Assembly (NCBI RefSeq): GCF_000526715.1
Contig: NZ_JAGP01000001.1
Coordinates: 1,302,001-1,366,000, forward strand
Length of the DNA: 64,000 nt
Direction of reading: 5' to 3'
Origin: Hydrogenovibrio kuenenii DSM 12350
GTDB taxonomy: Bacteria > Pseudomonadota > Gammaproteobacteria > Thiomicrospirales > Thiomicrospiraceae
In this document: piece after piece, positions 55,569 to 64,000 of the stretch
How positions within the stretch are numbered: the first letter of the stretch is position 1
Layout of the letters: the number at the start of each line of letters is the position of its first letter
Translations under genes and position numbers: made by a program
Notes under the pieces: generated by a model
Databases searched by the model: none
Told to the model about the DNA's origin: nothing
The model's input: the letters and a program-made list of their open reading frames with translations, nothing else

Positions 55569-55904
55569 TTAGTGTTTACCAAATATTGAGAATTTATCTT
55601 TTGGTTTATCTACACACTGAATTTGCCATTCCAACATATAGTCGCAGTTCTTTCCTGACGCACACTGCTCATCGCTATAGCCAAACTCGGCAGTTTTGGC
55701 AGCGTTTTTGGATGTCACATAATAACCACTTGGACACAGGTCATCTGCTTTTGAGGATAGTGCATGGCTTGATAAATCGCCTGGTGTATCATTGTATGGG
55801 TGCGTTAAAACATAGTTGGTATCATCAACTTTCTTAACCTGAGTTTGACTACATCCTGATAATAGAACGATGCTAGCCAACAGCATAAAACTAAGCTTTT
55901 TCAA
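55569..55904 (-). CDS. Putative lipoprotein
   Basis: 111 aa. Signal MKKLSFMLLASIVLLSGC with lipobox. The mature part holds several Cys (DLCPSGYYV, EQCASGKNCDYML, IQCVDK). No family recognised. 2 bp before the end of the next lipoprotein gene. Confidence 0.65.
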   Translation of the reverse strand: MKKLSFMLLASIVLLSGCSQTQVKKVDDTNYVLTHPYNDTPGDLSSHALSSKADDLCPSGYYVTSKNAAKTAEFGYSDEQCASGKNCDYMLEWQIQCVDKPKDKFSIFGKH

Positions 55905-55906
55905 GT

Positions 55907-56203
55907 TTACTGTGCCTCTTCTTTAATTCCAATTTCTTCTACAACAAAACACATATTGGTATGCATTTTCTTACCGTTCACCAAAAAAGATGCGCCATTA
56001 GCGAACTTATCATCTTGGTTGAGTCGAATACTGCCTTTAATGACTTTAATCAACTTACCGGAATAACAGCTGTAAATTTCTATTTTTCGGTCTAATCCAA
56101 CCCAATCGGACTGGATATTTTTAGCGGTATTTGAAACTTTTTCACAACCGTTCAAAGTCAGTAACAACATGCTTGTTGCCAGTGTTAATAAAATCTTTTT
56201 CAT
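55907..56203 (-). CDS. Putative lipoprotein
   Basis: 98 aa from ATG 56203 (a GTG at 56212 is in frame). Signal MKKILLTLATSMLLLTLNGC with a lipobox. Function unknown. Appears to be in one operon with the gene at 55569-55904. Confidence 0.65.
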   Translation of the reverse strand: MKKILLTLATSMLLLTLNGCEKVSNTAKNIQSDWVGLDRKIEIYSCYSGKLIKVIKGSIRLNQDDKFANGASFLVNGKKMHTNMCFVVEEIGIKEEAQ

Positions 56204-56469
56204 AAGTACCACATTCGTTTTTCTGTAAACGCTTATTGATTAATGCAGGTATTTTACCCTTTTGCCTCAAGCTTTGCTTAGTGGATTACGACTAAATCCT
56301 GACTATTCAAAATACCAAGTAGAAGCCCTACCACCGCTCTTTTCTCATAAACTTAACTTATTAAAAATAAATAATTTTTATCTAATATCAATACAAAAAT
56401 TGATTCCAAACAAACCAGGTTTCTCGTTATCATAGGACAATACTCAAAATAACTAACAAGGTATCCCCC

Positions 56470-57594
56470 ATGAACATTACCATCTTAGGAACAGGGTTTG
56501 CAGCTCTAACCGCGGTAAAGCAAACAAGAAAACAGCTCCCAGATGCTGAAATAACAGTCATTGCACCAAACAAAAAACTTGTGTATCTACCTAGCATCAT
56601 CTGGATTCCAGCCAGAGAAAAACAAGGCAAATCTTTAGAAGTCGATTTAACAAAATTCTTTGCTCGACAAAATGTTAATTACATACAAGCCAGCGTGACT
56701 AACGTCACTAACAAAGGGCGTACCGTTGTTACAACCGAAGGTGAATACCAAAATGATGGTTTGATTATTGCCACAGGTGGACGCTTTATCAAAAAATTGC
56801 CAGGGATTGAGCACGCCATCACGCCTTGTGAAGGGATTGCTGCTGCAGAAGCGATAAGAGACAAGCTTGACAGTATGTCTGGCGGCACAATCGCAATCGG
56901 CTTTGGAGGCAACCCCAATGAACCTTCTGCAATGCGAGGTGGTCCTATGTTTGAATTCTTATTTGGAATCGACACCCTTCTTCGCCGCCAAGGACGTCGT
57001 GATAAATTTGAAATCATTTTCTTTAACCCTGCACCGCAGCCTGGTAAGCGCTTAGGTGATAAAGTGCCAAACGCTGTTCTAAAAATGATGGCTAAAAAAG
57101 GCATCAAAACCGAGCTCGGTCATAAAATGAAAGGGTTTGAGGCGAATAAAGTCATCACGGAAGGCACCGAATTTCATGCAGATATGATTTTATTTATGCC
57201 AGGCATGACTGGGCCAGCATGGCTACAGGATTCTGAAATAGAAAAATCTGCCGGTGGCATGATTAAAGCAAACGAACTTTGCCAAGTTGAAGGTCTTGAA
57301 AAAACTTATGTTGCTGGAGATTCTGGAAGCTACCCTGGACCAGATTGGCAAGCAAAACAAGCTCATGCAGCCGACTTACAAGCTACAACAGCCTCTCAAA
57401 ATCTTGCCAGTGAACTACAAGGACGTGTGCCAACAGAAGTCATCAAACATGAATTGATTTGTATTATTGACACACTATCTCACGGGGTCTTTATTAAACG
57501 GACTGAGCAAGGTACGACTTTATTACCGCCATGTCGCTTAATGCACTTTGCGAAAAAATTCTTTGAATGGTGGTACCTGAGACAATATCGTTAA
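56470..57594 (+). CDS. FAD-dependent oxidoreductase, sulfide:quinone reductase-like
   Basis: 374 aa. The N-terminal dinucleotide fold ILGTGFAALTAVKQ, a second segment IAIGFGGNPNEPSAM and the FAD-binding VAGDSGSYPG place it in the pyridine-nucleotide-disulfide/SQR superfamily. Cys residues are at 120, 271, 331 and 355, and none lies near 150-170 where typical SQRs have one of the catalytic Cys. It may be a divergent SQR or a NDH-2-like quinone reductase. About 260 bp upstream is without genes. Confidence 0.75.
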   Translation: MNITILGTGFAALTAVKQTRKQLPDAEITVIAPNKKLVYLPSIIWIPAREKQGKSLEVDLTKFFARQNVNYIQASVTNVTNKGRTVVTTEGEYQNDGLIIATGGRFIKKLPGIEHAITPCEGIAAAEAIRDKLDSMSGGTIAIGFGGNPNEPSAMRGGPMFEFLFGIDTLLRRQGRRDKFEIIFFNPAPQPGKRLGDKVPNAVLKMMAKKGIKTELGHKMKGFEANKVITEGTEFHADMILFMPGMTGPAWLQDSEIEKSAGGMIKANELCQVEGLEKTYVAGDSGSYPGPDWQAKQAHAADLQATTASQNLASELQGRVPTEVIKHELICIIDTLSHGVFIKRTEQGTTLLPPCRLMHFAKKFFEWWYLRQYR

Positions 57595-57667
57595 ATTAGG
57601 CGTTATCCGAAAATTCAGATTCATGATTTTATGGCGAAGTACAAGCGAGTTGGCTACTTCATAACCC

Positions 57668-58159
57668 TCAGTAATTGACCGTTATTGTGATGCTGTCTGA
57701 GTAGCTACCTGAGCGTACGTTCTGGTGAGTAAATATTCGCCCATAGGCAGGATAGTCAGTTGTTTTTGACCCTGAATTCAATTGATAACTGTCACTCACA
57801 ACCGAGGTACTCGCCGTTCCATCTCCCCAAATCGTTGTATGCGATGAATTAGTATAAAGATTATAAGTTAAAACATTACTAGTCGTACCATGAAGCATTT
57901 GGCGTGAAGCATAAGCGCCAGTACCAGAACTCATCAAAATGCTATATGAGACTAACCCTCCACCTCCTTGAGCTGTACACCTTACTCTTACCCCACCCAC
58001 ACCATCAAGCGGTGCCGCACTTCCTGGGTCATAGACTCCAAAACTAAGGGGTGGATTAGCTGACACAGTACAAGTTGCAGAAAAAACTTTCCACGGCATA
58101 ACCATTAAAGTAGAGATTATTGTTAGTCTAAAAACGTCATGTTGAATTTTTATTTTCAT
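57668..58159 (-). CDS. SCPU-domain pilin/adhesin subunit
   Basis: 163 aa, with a signal peptide ending at FSA. The spore coat U (SCPU) fold is seen in CTVSANPPLSFGVYDP, TYNLYTNSSHTTIWGDG and YSDSITITVNY. The last gene of a four-gene archaic chaperone-usher operon, where it would be a tip or minor subunit. Overlaps the usher stop by 4 bp. Confidence 0.88.
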   Translation of the reverse strand: MKIKIQHDVFRLTIISTLMVMPWKVFSATCTVSANPPLSFGVYDPGSAAPLDGVGGVRVRCTAQGGGGLVSYSILMSSGTGAYASRQMLHGTTSNVLTYNLYTNSSHTTIWGDGTASTSVVSDSYQLNSGSKTTDYPAYGRIFTHQNVRSGSYSDSITITVNY

Positions 58160-60435
58160 GGCTGAATCTCTTTACAATAAAAGTTACCTAAATCTGGCAG
58201 TACCACTTTCTTAGTAGGGTAGTTAACTGTAAATTCACACTTTTGCCCAAGCCAGTTTACTTGTATTCGGTTATGCGATCTAAGCCCAGTTAAATAAACT
58301 TTGCCGTCAAACCCTACAGGGAAAGTCTCTTTATTACCCGAAATACGAACACCAGCACTGGTGGGTAAAACATGACCACCAGCAATAACAATACGAATCA
58401 GTGCACCATGAGAAGGACGCACTGGAAATTTAATATGCACACCACTGCGCCACGCTGGAATAACGGTAAGTTGAGAGGCATCAATCTGAGCATCTAATGG
58501 AAGGTCATTGACATCAATTCTAATTGGATTCTTCTCATAGGGTCGTAAATTTGGGACTAAAGCATCACCTTTCAAATCTGTTTGCGTTACCAATTGATTA
58601 TCCGCATACACACCAACTTCAGCATAACCGGGAACTGAAACCAAAGCGAAACTTGTATCGATATAACGTGCCGGAATGAAGTGTTTATCCAACAACGCTA
58701 AACTTCCGCGCGCCCCCAGACGAACACCCGTACTTGATGAACTCGTTTGACGTGCCGCTTCAAAAGAATAGGTTCCAACATCATTTTGCAATGAAACGCC
58801 TACATCACCACCAGATGAATTTCCGCTATTTGCGCGCACCCGATAGCCCATCCCATTACCTGGAGGCAAATTATGCTGATATTCTACAAATGATTGAGAG
58901 TGTTCTTGTATCGATGAAGAGACACTTAACGTATCTCGAGATGAGAAAGGTCTCGTAATTGTTGCAAAAAAAGCATTTGATGACGCCCCTACATTTCGAC
59001 TGCCAGAGAAGTTGAGTGCCCAATGATAAGCGAGTTGTTGGTTATAGTTTATTGTTAGCAATTCAAGAGGAGCTTGGTCATAAAAATGTTCATTAACATA
59101 CCCTATTCCCACTGAAGCCTTTGCTTGCAACAATGACCTCGACAAAAATATTTGATCCGTTCGTTTGACCGGCAACTGCCCCGAAGGTAAGCCTAATTGT
59201 CTAAAATCATGACTAATTACCTTGGATGAGAGACGAAACCCAATGAGACGACCAGCATGCTTAAAGCCAATTCCCATCAAGTTTCCTTGACTATGATCAG
59301 TCCGACTGGCAGCCACAGACACACTTAAAACACCAATAGGTTGCAATAGTACAGAACCACTTGCTCCAGCTGTTTGTTGAGTACGCAAAAATTCTGCATG
59401 CCCCTCACCTGTCAACCAACGATTAAAGCCATATCGATGTGTCAAAGAAGCAAATAAATCTCCGTACTGATTACTTTCTAAACCGAAGTTCTCACGGACT
59501 GTGCCTAACTCATAACTATAATCATGCAACCCTTTTCTCAAAATCGATGGCGAAGCATAATAAGACTGCGTAAATACTCTCTGTCGACCAAGCATGTCAT
59601 GGACAACGACTTGGAGCTGCCCTGATCCGGTAACAACTGGTGGCCCATAAATCTCAAAAGGTCCTGCCGGCACCTGACGACGCATCATTAATGCATTATT
59701 AACATAAAGATCGACCATTGAAGGTAATGCTGTTTCACCTGTTGGCATTGGCAACTCAAATGGCACAAAACCTGGTTGCGTTGAGAAATTGGTTCCCCAT
59801 TGCACACCACCAAAACGAACAGAACGTCCCCAATCACCGGATCGACTTATAGCATCACCAAAACGCAAGGTCGACATAGTGTTTGAATGATCCCAACGCC
59901 AACTGCTCTCTAAGCGAATAAAGTTAGGGGCTTTGTGTAATCTTTGCCCAAGAAAGCTTGAGGTTAATGAGCCGTTACCAAAAAGCCCAAGTTCAAAAAT
60001 CCCATCAACATTACGAACTTCGTCGACCCGTTGAGCATTAATATCATAATTTAAAAACAAGCCTGACGTCGAACCCATAGAGGGGGAATTTAGCTCACTT
60101 TTAACTGATAGGCGAGTTGTCTCAAATGACTGGGGAGGGGCAGTAATGAATAAAGTGGAATGATGTAGATCAACAATATAATGAACACCTGGCATTGTCA
60201 AAAGAACATAACGGTAACCATCATGGATAACTTCATTTGATTTCGGTAATAAGAAATGCCACCTTTGCAAGTCTTCAGTACGCAACCAAGGCCGCCCCTT
60301 TTCATCTAATAATACATGCACAATTTCTTGCTGTGCATCACCATTAATATCGACTGAAAAGAGGTTTTCGCTGGTTGTTTCCGCAGAAAAAGGAAAGTCA
60401 GCCGCCTGCGACTGGCTCGCTATAACCAGCATCAA
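58156..60435 (-). CDS. Outer-membrane usher of an archaic chaperone-usher pilus
   Basis: 759 aa from a TTG at 60435. The usher features are visible: VDINGDAQQEIVHVLLDEKG, a long beta-barrel, and TGSGQLQVVVHDMLGRQRVF, YHWALNFSGSRNVGASS. The usual ATG is missing: continuing the frame upstream gives a full signal peptide (RAITCYYLLLMLVIASQSQA) starting with ATC at 60463-60465 directly after the chaperone stop, with GAGGG 7 nt upstream. The true start may be that ATC. Assembles the SCPU subunits. Confidence 0.9.
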   Translation of the reverse strand: MMLVIASQSQAADFPFSAETTSENLFSVDINGDAQQEIVHVLLDEKGRPWLRTEDLQRWHFLLPKSNEVIHDGYRYVLLTMPGVHYIVDLHHSTLFITAPPQSFETTRLSVKSELNSPSMGSTSGLFLNYDINAQRVDEVRNVDGIFELGLFGNGSLTSSFLGQRLHKAPNFIRLESSWRWDHSNTMSTLRFGDAISRSGDWGRSVRFGGVQWGTNFSTQPGFVPFELPMPTGETALPSMVDLYVNNALMMRRQVPAGPFEIYGPPVVTGSGQLQVVVHDMLGRQRVFTQSYYASPSILRKGLHDYSYELGTVRENFGLESNQYGDLFASLTHRYGFNRWLTGEGHAEFLRTQQTAGASGSVLLQPIGVLSVSVAASRTDHSQGNLMGIGFKHAGRLIGFRLSSKVISHDFRQLGLPSGQLPVKRTDQIFLSRSLLQAKASVGIGYVNEHFYDQAPLELLTINYNQQLAYHWALNFSGSRNVGASSNAFFATITRPFSSRDTLSVSSSIQEHSQSFVEYQHNLPPGNGMGYRVRANSGNSSGGDVGVSLQNDVGTYSFEAARQTSSSSTGVRLGARGSLALLDKHFIPARYIDTSFALVSVPGYAEVGVYADNQLVTQTDLKGDALVPNLRPYEKNPIRIDVNDLPLDAQIDASQLTVIPAWRSGVHIKFPVRPSHGALIRIVIAGGHVLPTSAGVRISGNKETFPVGFDGKVYLTGLRSHNRIQVNWLGQKCEFTVNYPTKKVVLPDLGNFYCKEIQP

Positions 60436-60465
60436 GAGCAGGTAATAGCAAGTAATTGCGCGGAT

Positions 60466-61194
60466 TTACATTCCCTCTATCGGTAACTCGATTTTTTGTT
60501 CCTTCTGACCTGAAGTAACAAATAGTTGCAATTTTTTTTGAGATAAAGGAGCTGTTACGCCAGACTTAATATTCCAATGCCGAGATTGATTGGGCAAAAG
60601 ATACAATGCGCCACCAGCAATGAATTTTGGCTTACTCCCTTTATTTTCAGAAAACCTTAAATCGTTCAACTGAACATGAGCATTTCCACTATTTTTCACC
60701 TCTAGCTGTAGATTTCCTTTATCCAGTTTTCGTACATGCCAATGTAATTTAGGAGAAATCTTTGTACTAGGCTCTACAAAAACAGGGATACCTATACGAA
60801 GTGCAACCTGAACCCCCTGAGTACCAGGCTGTGGCGTTGGAGGGACCTCACGAATATATAGGCGATAAGCAACTTCCTTAGCTTTAGGAACCGCATTATG
60901 CAAACCGATACGAACAATACGAGTTTCACCAACCTTTAACTTGAAAATTGGAGGTGTTATCAAGAGATTTTTAGTAGGTTCATAAACATCCTTTCCATTT
61001 TGTTGTCGCCAAGCTACTGCTTCAAGCTGTATAGTGCTCGTTTGATCCCAGTTGGCAGTAATAGACATGACAGCAGTTTTTTGGTTAGGCGTCAATTTCA
61101 AATGCACTGGCGTCACTTGGAATGAGCCAGCATTCACAAACAAAGGAAATAATGCTGTCACAAACAATAGCAAAAATTTAATTATTGAATTCAT
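60466..61194 (-). CDS. Periplasmic pilus chaperone
   Basis: 242 aa with a Sec signal (FLLLFVTALFPLFVNAGS). Chaperone Ig-like folds: FQVTPVHLKLTPNQKTAVMS, TRIVRIGLHNAVPKAKEVAY and YRLYIREVP. It stabilises pilus subunits. Its start overlaps the SCPU gene stop at 61194. Confidence 0.93.
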   Translation of the reverse strand: MNSIIKFLLLFVTALFPLFVNAGSFQVTPVHLKLTPNQKTAVMSITANWDQTSTIQLEAVAWRQQNGKDVYEPTKNLLITPPIFKLKVGETRIVRIGLHNAVPKAKEVAYRLYIREVPPTPQPGTQGVQVALRIGIPVFVEPSTKISPKLHWHVRKLDKGNLQLEVKNSGNAHVQLNDLRFSENKGSKPKFIAGGALYLLPNQSRHWNIKSGVTAPLSQKKLQLFVTSGQKEQKIELPIEGM

Positions 61195-61706
61195 CAGTAG
61201 GTCACCGTCGCTGTAATTGTGTCACTATAAGTATCTACAGAAACATTTTGTTGTGCCGTTATACGGCCATATACAGTCTGAGACACCGCTACGAGAGGAC
61301 CTGTTCCTGTACCCGGAACGGTAGCTGTCACCCCCGTACCATCGCCCCAAACCGTAGTATGTGCCGCATCCGTATAAAGATTGTAACCAAGCGTATCAGC
61401 ATTGGTCGCCCCAAGCATCAGTCGTGAAAGGTAATCTCCACCTGTAGTCGTTCCCACATCAAGTGCCGTCGTAAATGCAGTACCTGTTGTACAAAAAACT
61501 GAAATGGTCGTCGTAGAATCGGTAGGAGAAGCACTATTTGTGTCGTAAGCGCCAAAAGAAAGTGCTGGTACCGTTATCGTGCAGCTTGACGCTACATTTG
61601 AAGTCACCTGAAAGGTTGTTGTTGCTTGTGCCCCCATCACTTGTCCATAAGTCAAGCCGGCTATCATTGCAACTACTAATCTTACCCATTGAATATGATT
61701 CGCCAT
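61194..61706 (-). CDS. SCPU-domain major pilin
   Basis: 170 aa from ATG 61706 (GAGGTG upstream; the frame to 61781 is unlikely). Signal peptide MANHIQWVRLVVAMIAGLTY to MGAQA. SCPU fold: CTITVPALSFGAYDTNSASP, GYNLYTDAAHTTVWGDG, YSDTITATVTY. The first gene of the operon and thus the likely main shaft subunit. Confidence 0.88.
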   Translation of the reverse strand: MANHIQWVRLVVAMIAGLTYGQVMGAQATTTFQVTSNVASSCTITVPALSFGAYDTNSASPTDSTTTISVFCTTGTAFTTALDVGTTTGGDYLSRLMLGATNADTLGYNLYTDAAHTTVWGDGTGVTATVPGTGTGPLVAVSQTVYGRITAQQNVSVDTYSDTITATVTY

Positions 61707-61907
61707 AATGCACCTCATAGTTAGATTAAGTATCAAATACTTTGTATATCTGGGTAGATACGTCTCAAGTATAATACACATTAACCACTTAATACAAAAT
61801 TAAAAACACGAGTATTTTCAACAATATATAATAAAAATCTGATATCTATTTTATTAAATTTATATTAGATTATATTACTAGCACTTGTTGATAAATAGGC
61901 AGGCATT

Positions 61908-61934
61908 AAAAAAGGCGCTAATTGCGCCTTTTTT
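61908..61934. terminator. Bidirectional terminator
   Basis: AAAAAAGGCGC / GCGCCTTTTTT with a 5-nt loop, symmetric, 28 bp past the response-regulator stop. 61707-61907 has no gene; it should hold the pilus promoter. Confidence 0.9.
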
Positions 61935-61961
61935 ATAATGGAAATGTAAATGCAATAGGAT

Positions 61962-62648
61962 TTATTTAATTTCGTCCAACTTCACTTTTAACAACCCGAT
62001 ATGACTTGCATAGTTCACTAGCTCTGCCGATGAACTCATACCTAGCTTAGTCATAATATTTTCGCGATGTTTGGAGACTGTTCTATCGGAAATATCCAAC
62101 ATATCAGCGACATCCTTGGTTTTATAACCTTCGGCAACAAGCTTGATCACCTGCTTTTCTCGGACGGACAATTTCTTCGGTTTTTTAACGTCTGTTTCAA
62201 TCGACTTGGATTGCTCTAGCGTTTCTAAATACGAATTTAAATCAGGTTCAATTTCAGAATGAACAAATACCTGACCAGCTAGAACTAGCTCGATACCAGA
62301 AACCAATTCACTCTGCGAAACAGATTTAAGCGCAACACCATCAACACCAAGATCTAACACTTCTTTCCATACATTCGGCGCTTCAGCAGCAGTTAATACA
62401 ATAATCTTTACTGGATTTTTGCGTTTTTTCAGCTGTGTCACAACCGCTATGCCGCTCAACTTCGGCATGGACAAATCAATTAATAATAAATCCGGTTTTT
62501 TGTCTTCTGTCAGAGCGAGAGTTGATTCACCATCCTTGGCTTCAGCAATCACCGACACTGTACCGTCCGACTCCAAAATCGACTTAAATCCAGCTCTCAC
62601 TAGGTCATGATCTTCAGAAATCAAAACTGTAGGTTTGGCACGTGCCAT
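61962..62648 (-). CDS. NarL/FixJ-type response regulator
   Basis: 228 aa. Receiver domain with acceptor Asp58 (LLLIDLSMPKLSG), a linker, and a LuxR-type HTH (LSVREKQVIKLVAEGYKTKD). 100 bp after a hybrid kinase with an Hpt domain, so a phosphorelay is likely; may regulate the pilus operon next to it (inference). Confidence 0.92.
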   Translation of the reverse strand: MARAKPTVLISEDHDLVRAGFKSILESDGTVSVIAEAKDGESTLALTEDKKPDLLLIDLSMPKLSGIAVVTQLKKRKNPVKIIVLTAAEAPNVWKEVLDLGVDGVALKSVSQSELVSGIELVLAGQVFVHSEIEPDLNSYLETLEQSKSIETDVKKPKKLSVREKQVIKLVAEGYKTKDVADMLDISDRTVSKHRENIMTKLGMSSSAELVNYASHIGLLKVKLDEIK

Positions 62649-62748
62649 AATTTTTTTAAATCCTTTTAGTTAAATTTATCAAGAAGTTAAACAAGTAACT
62701 TTTTACTTTATGCATATATAACCTTTAATTATAGCTGTTTTTTTAAAC

Positions 62749-64000
62749 TTAATACAAGCTATGATAAATTTCATCCATCTCCGATAACAATGTCTCTATC
62801 GCCCCTGAATCCTCAGTAAATGATAAGTTTTCTATTTTTTTAACTACACTTAAGATTTGCTTGACCTCAAACAACATTAAATTTCCTTTCAGGCTATGAC
62901 AAACTTGCCTGAAAGTTGTTTCATCTTGTTCAGATAAAAGGCTATGCATACGCTTTAAATCTGCCGATGTGGACTCGACAAACTGTGGCAATAAATGAAC
63001 TAAAGATTCGGGAACCAAATCAATTAAAGGTGCTTTCGCCAACTCTTCTCTTACAATCAACTCTTTATAAAGTGCACCAAATACCTTGTCTTGGGATATC
63101 GGCTTTTCAATCCAATCATCAAACAGGCTCCTATCAACCACAATGCCCATATTTGATATTTCATCTTCGGTATGTGCAGCTGTTAATGCATAAACGCCTT
63201 TAAGTTTAGGTTTCAAACCATGATCTAACGTTCGTATCTTACGACAGACTTCCATACCATCCATTTCTGGCATTTGTATATCAAGGAAGACGATATCAAA
63301 ATCCTGCTCTAAAAACTTTTGCCAAGCTTCTTTTCCATTTTCTGCATGCTCAACAACACAGTTAATTTCATGTAAAAATAATTCCAACACTTTTCGATTA
63401 ATTACTGAATCATCAGCAATCAGTACACTCAATGGTTCACTCAACTCTATCAGTTTTTGTTTATGCTCAGTATGAACAGTCTGCTCAGCATCTAAATCAT
63501 CTTCATACAATTCTCGAGAGTGCAAACCAACGGGCAATTCAACTGTAAACTTTGTCCCCACGCCTTTCACAGATTCTACTTCAATAGTCCCACCCAAAAG
63601 CTCAACCAGCCTTTTTACTATCGGCAATCCTAGTCCAGAGCCAAAATACTGCTGACTCCCTTTTGATTTCAACTGTTTAAAGGGTTCAAATATTCGCTCC
63701 AACTGTTCTTTTTCAATCCCCTCACCTGAGTCCGTAATAGAAAACAGCAAACCAACAGAGGTTTCTTCTATTTCTACGAAAACACCACCTTTATGGGTAA
63801 ACTTAATCGCATTAACTATAAGGTTAACCAAGATTTGAGAGATACGAAGTAAATCACCATAGAACCATTCGCTATGCGTCTTCTGAGTAACAGAAACAGT
63901 CATGCCTTTATCATTAGAAATCGATTTTGTCAGGTGCGTGACATACTCTGACATTTCATCAATCGTAAAGGAGCTTGGGTTAATTTGAATATGTTCGGAT
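62749..64000 (-). CDS. Hybrid histidine kinase with receiver and Hpt, C-terminal part (runs off the window)
   Basis: The frame is open to the window edge, so the N-terminus is missing. HATPase (NLIVNAIKFTHKG, DSGEGI, GSGLGLPIVKR), a receiver domain (FDIVFLDIQMPEMDG), and a C-terminal Hpt with CHSLKGN. HisKA lies outside the window. Likely relays phosphate to the regulator at 61962-62648. Confidence 0.92.
   Translation of the reverse strand, partial: SEHIQINPSSFTIDEMSEYVTHLTKSISNDKGMTVSVTQKTHSEWFYGDLLRISQILVNLIVNAIKFTHKGGVFVEIEETSVGLLFSITDSGEGIEKEQLERIFEPFKQLKSKGSQQYFGSGLGLPIVKRLVELLGGTIEVESVKGVGTKFTVELPVGLHSRELYEDDLDAEQTVHTEHKQKLIELSEPLSVLIADDSVINRKVLELFLHEINCVVEHAENGKEAWQKFLEQDFDIVFLDIQMPEMDGMEVCRKIRTLDHGLKPKLKGVYALTAAHTEDEISNMGIVVDRSLFDDWIEKPISQDKVFGALYKELIVREELAKAPLIDLVPESLVHLLPQFVESTSADLKRMHSLLSEQDETTFRQVCHSLKGNLMLFEVKQILSVVKKIENLSFTEDSGAIETLLSEMDEIYHSLY

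Noticed and set aside
57036-57052. GCAGCCTGGTAAGCG inside the SQR-like gene as another repeat copy
   Set aside because: Only GCCTGGTA matches; the AGATTTT part is missing and it is inside a coding sequence. Chance similarity.

Overview
The window is chromosomal DNA from a moderately AT-rich gammaproteobacterium. The gene set (petABC bc1 complex, aceE-aceF-lpd, mlaFEDCB, lptCAB-kdsC, secDF-yajC, tgt-queA, a periplasmic rhodanese, an SQR-like flavoprotein and many c-di-GMP/two-component proteins) and the protein sequences suggest a sulfur-oxidising Thiotrichales/Piscirickettsiaceae relative such as Hydrogenovibrio or Thiomicrospira. That placement is inference from the look of the genes, not from a search.

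Layout. 1-6.6 kb: accessory, mostly minus-strand small genes (start of a PAS protein, secreted glucosaminidase-like protein, lipoprotein, periplasmic rhodanese, ICMT-type methyltransferase, crystallin-J1-like ADP-ribosylglycohydrolase fold, GFA protein, DUF3820). 6.65-10.3 kb: an integron-type gene-cassette array without an integrase in view. Three attC sites can be read directly. Its cassettes encode a membrane protein, a DUF1643 protein, a three-gene TIR / SLATT(DUF4231) / TIR unit that looks like a Thoeris-like immune module, and a HEPN-like protein. 10.5-16.4 kb: pyruvate dehydrogenase operon. 16.7-18.6 kb: rppH, a HAD-IB phosphatase and an overlooked 29-aa membrane ORF behind a structured leader. 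18.7-23.3 kb: ffh, divergent from ypjD-corB-inositol-monophosphatase. 23.3-29.5 kb: hybrid kinase, radA, petABC. 29.7-38.7 kb: nif3-like, hisD, hisG, murA, ibaG, ABC transporter, mlaBCDEF, all on the minus strand. 38.8-44.8 kb: DUF72-like gene, then yrbG-kdsC-lptC-lptA-lptB, hpf and mgtE on the plus strand. 44.9-45.2 kb: a c-di-GMP-I riboswitch reading into a 49-aa membrane ORF. 45.3-52.8 kb: prfC, secDF, yajC, tgt, queA. 53-57.6 kb: small DUF genes, SlpA-like PPIase, diguanylate cyclase, lipoproteins, SQR-like oxidoreductase. 57.7-61.7 kb: an archaic (Csu-like) chaperone-usher pilus operon. 61.9-64 kb: NarL-type regulator and the C-terminal part of a hybrid kinase with an Hpt domain.

A short interspersed repeat (core CCAGnCTGGyAGATTTT) occurs twelve times, always between genes. 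Six copies are single and six form three inverted pairs that make terminator-like hairpins. The most interesting items are the TIR-SLATT-TIR cassette, the riboswitch-controlled small membrane protein and the repeat family.
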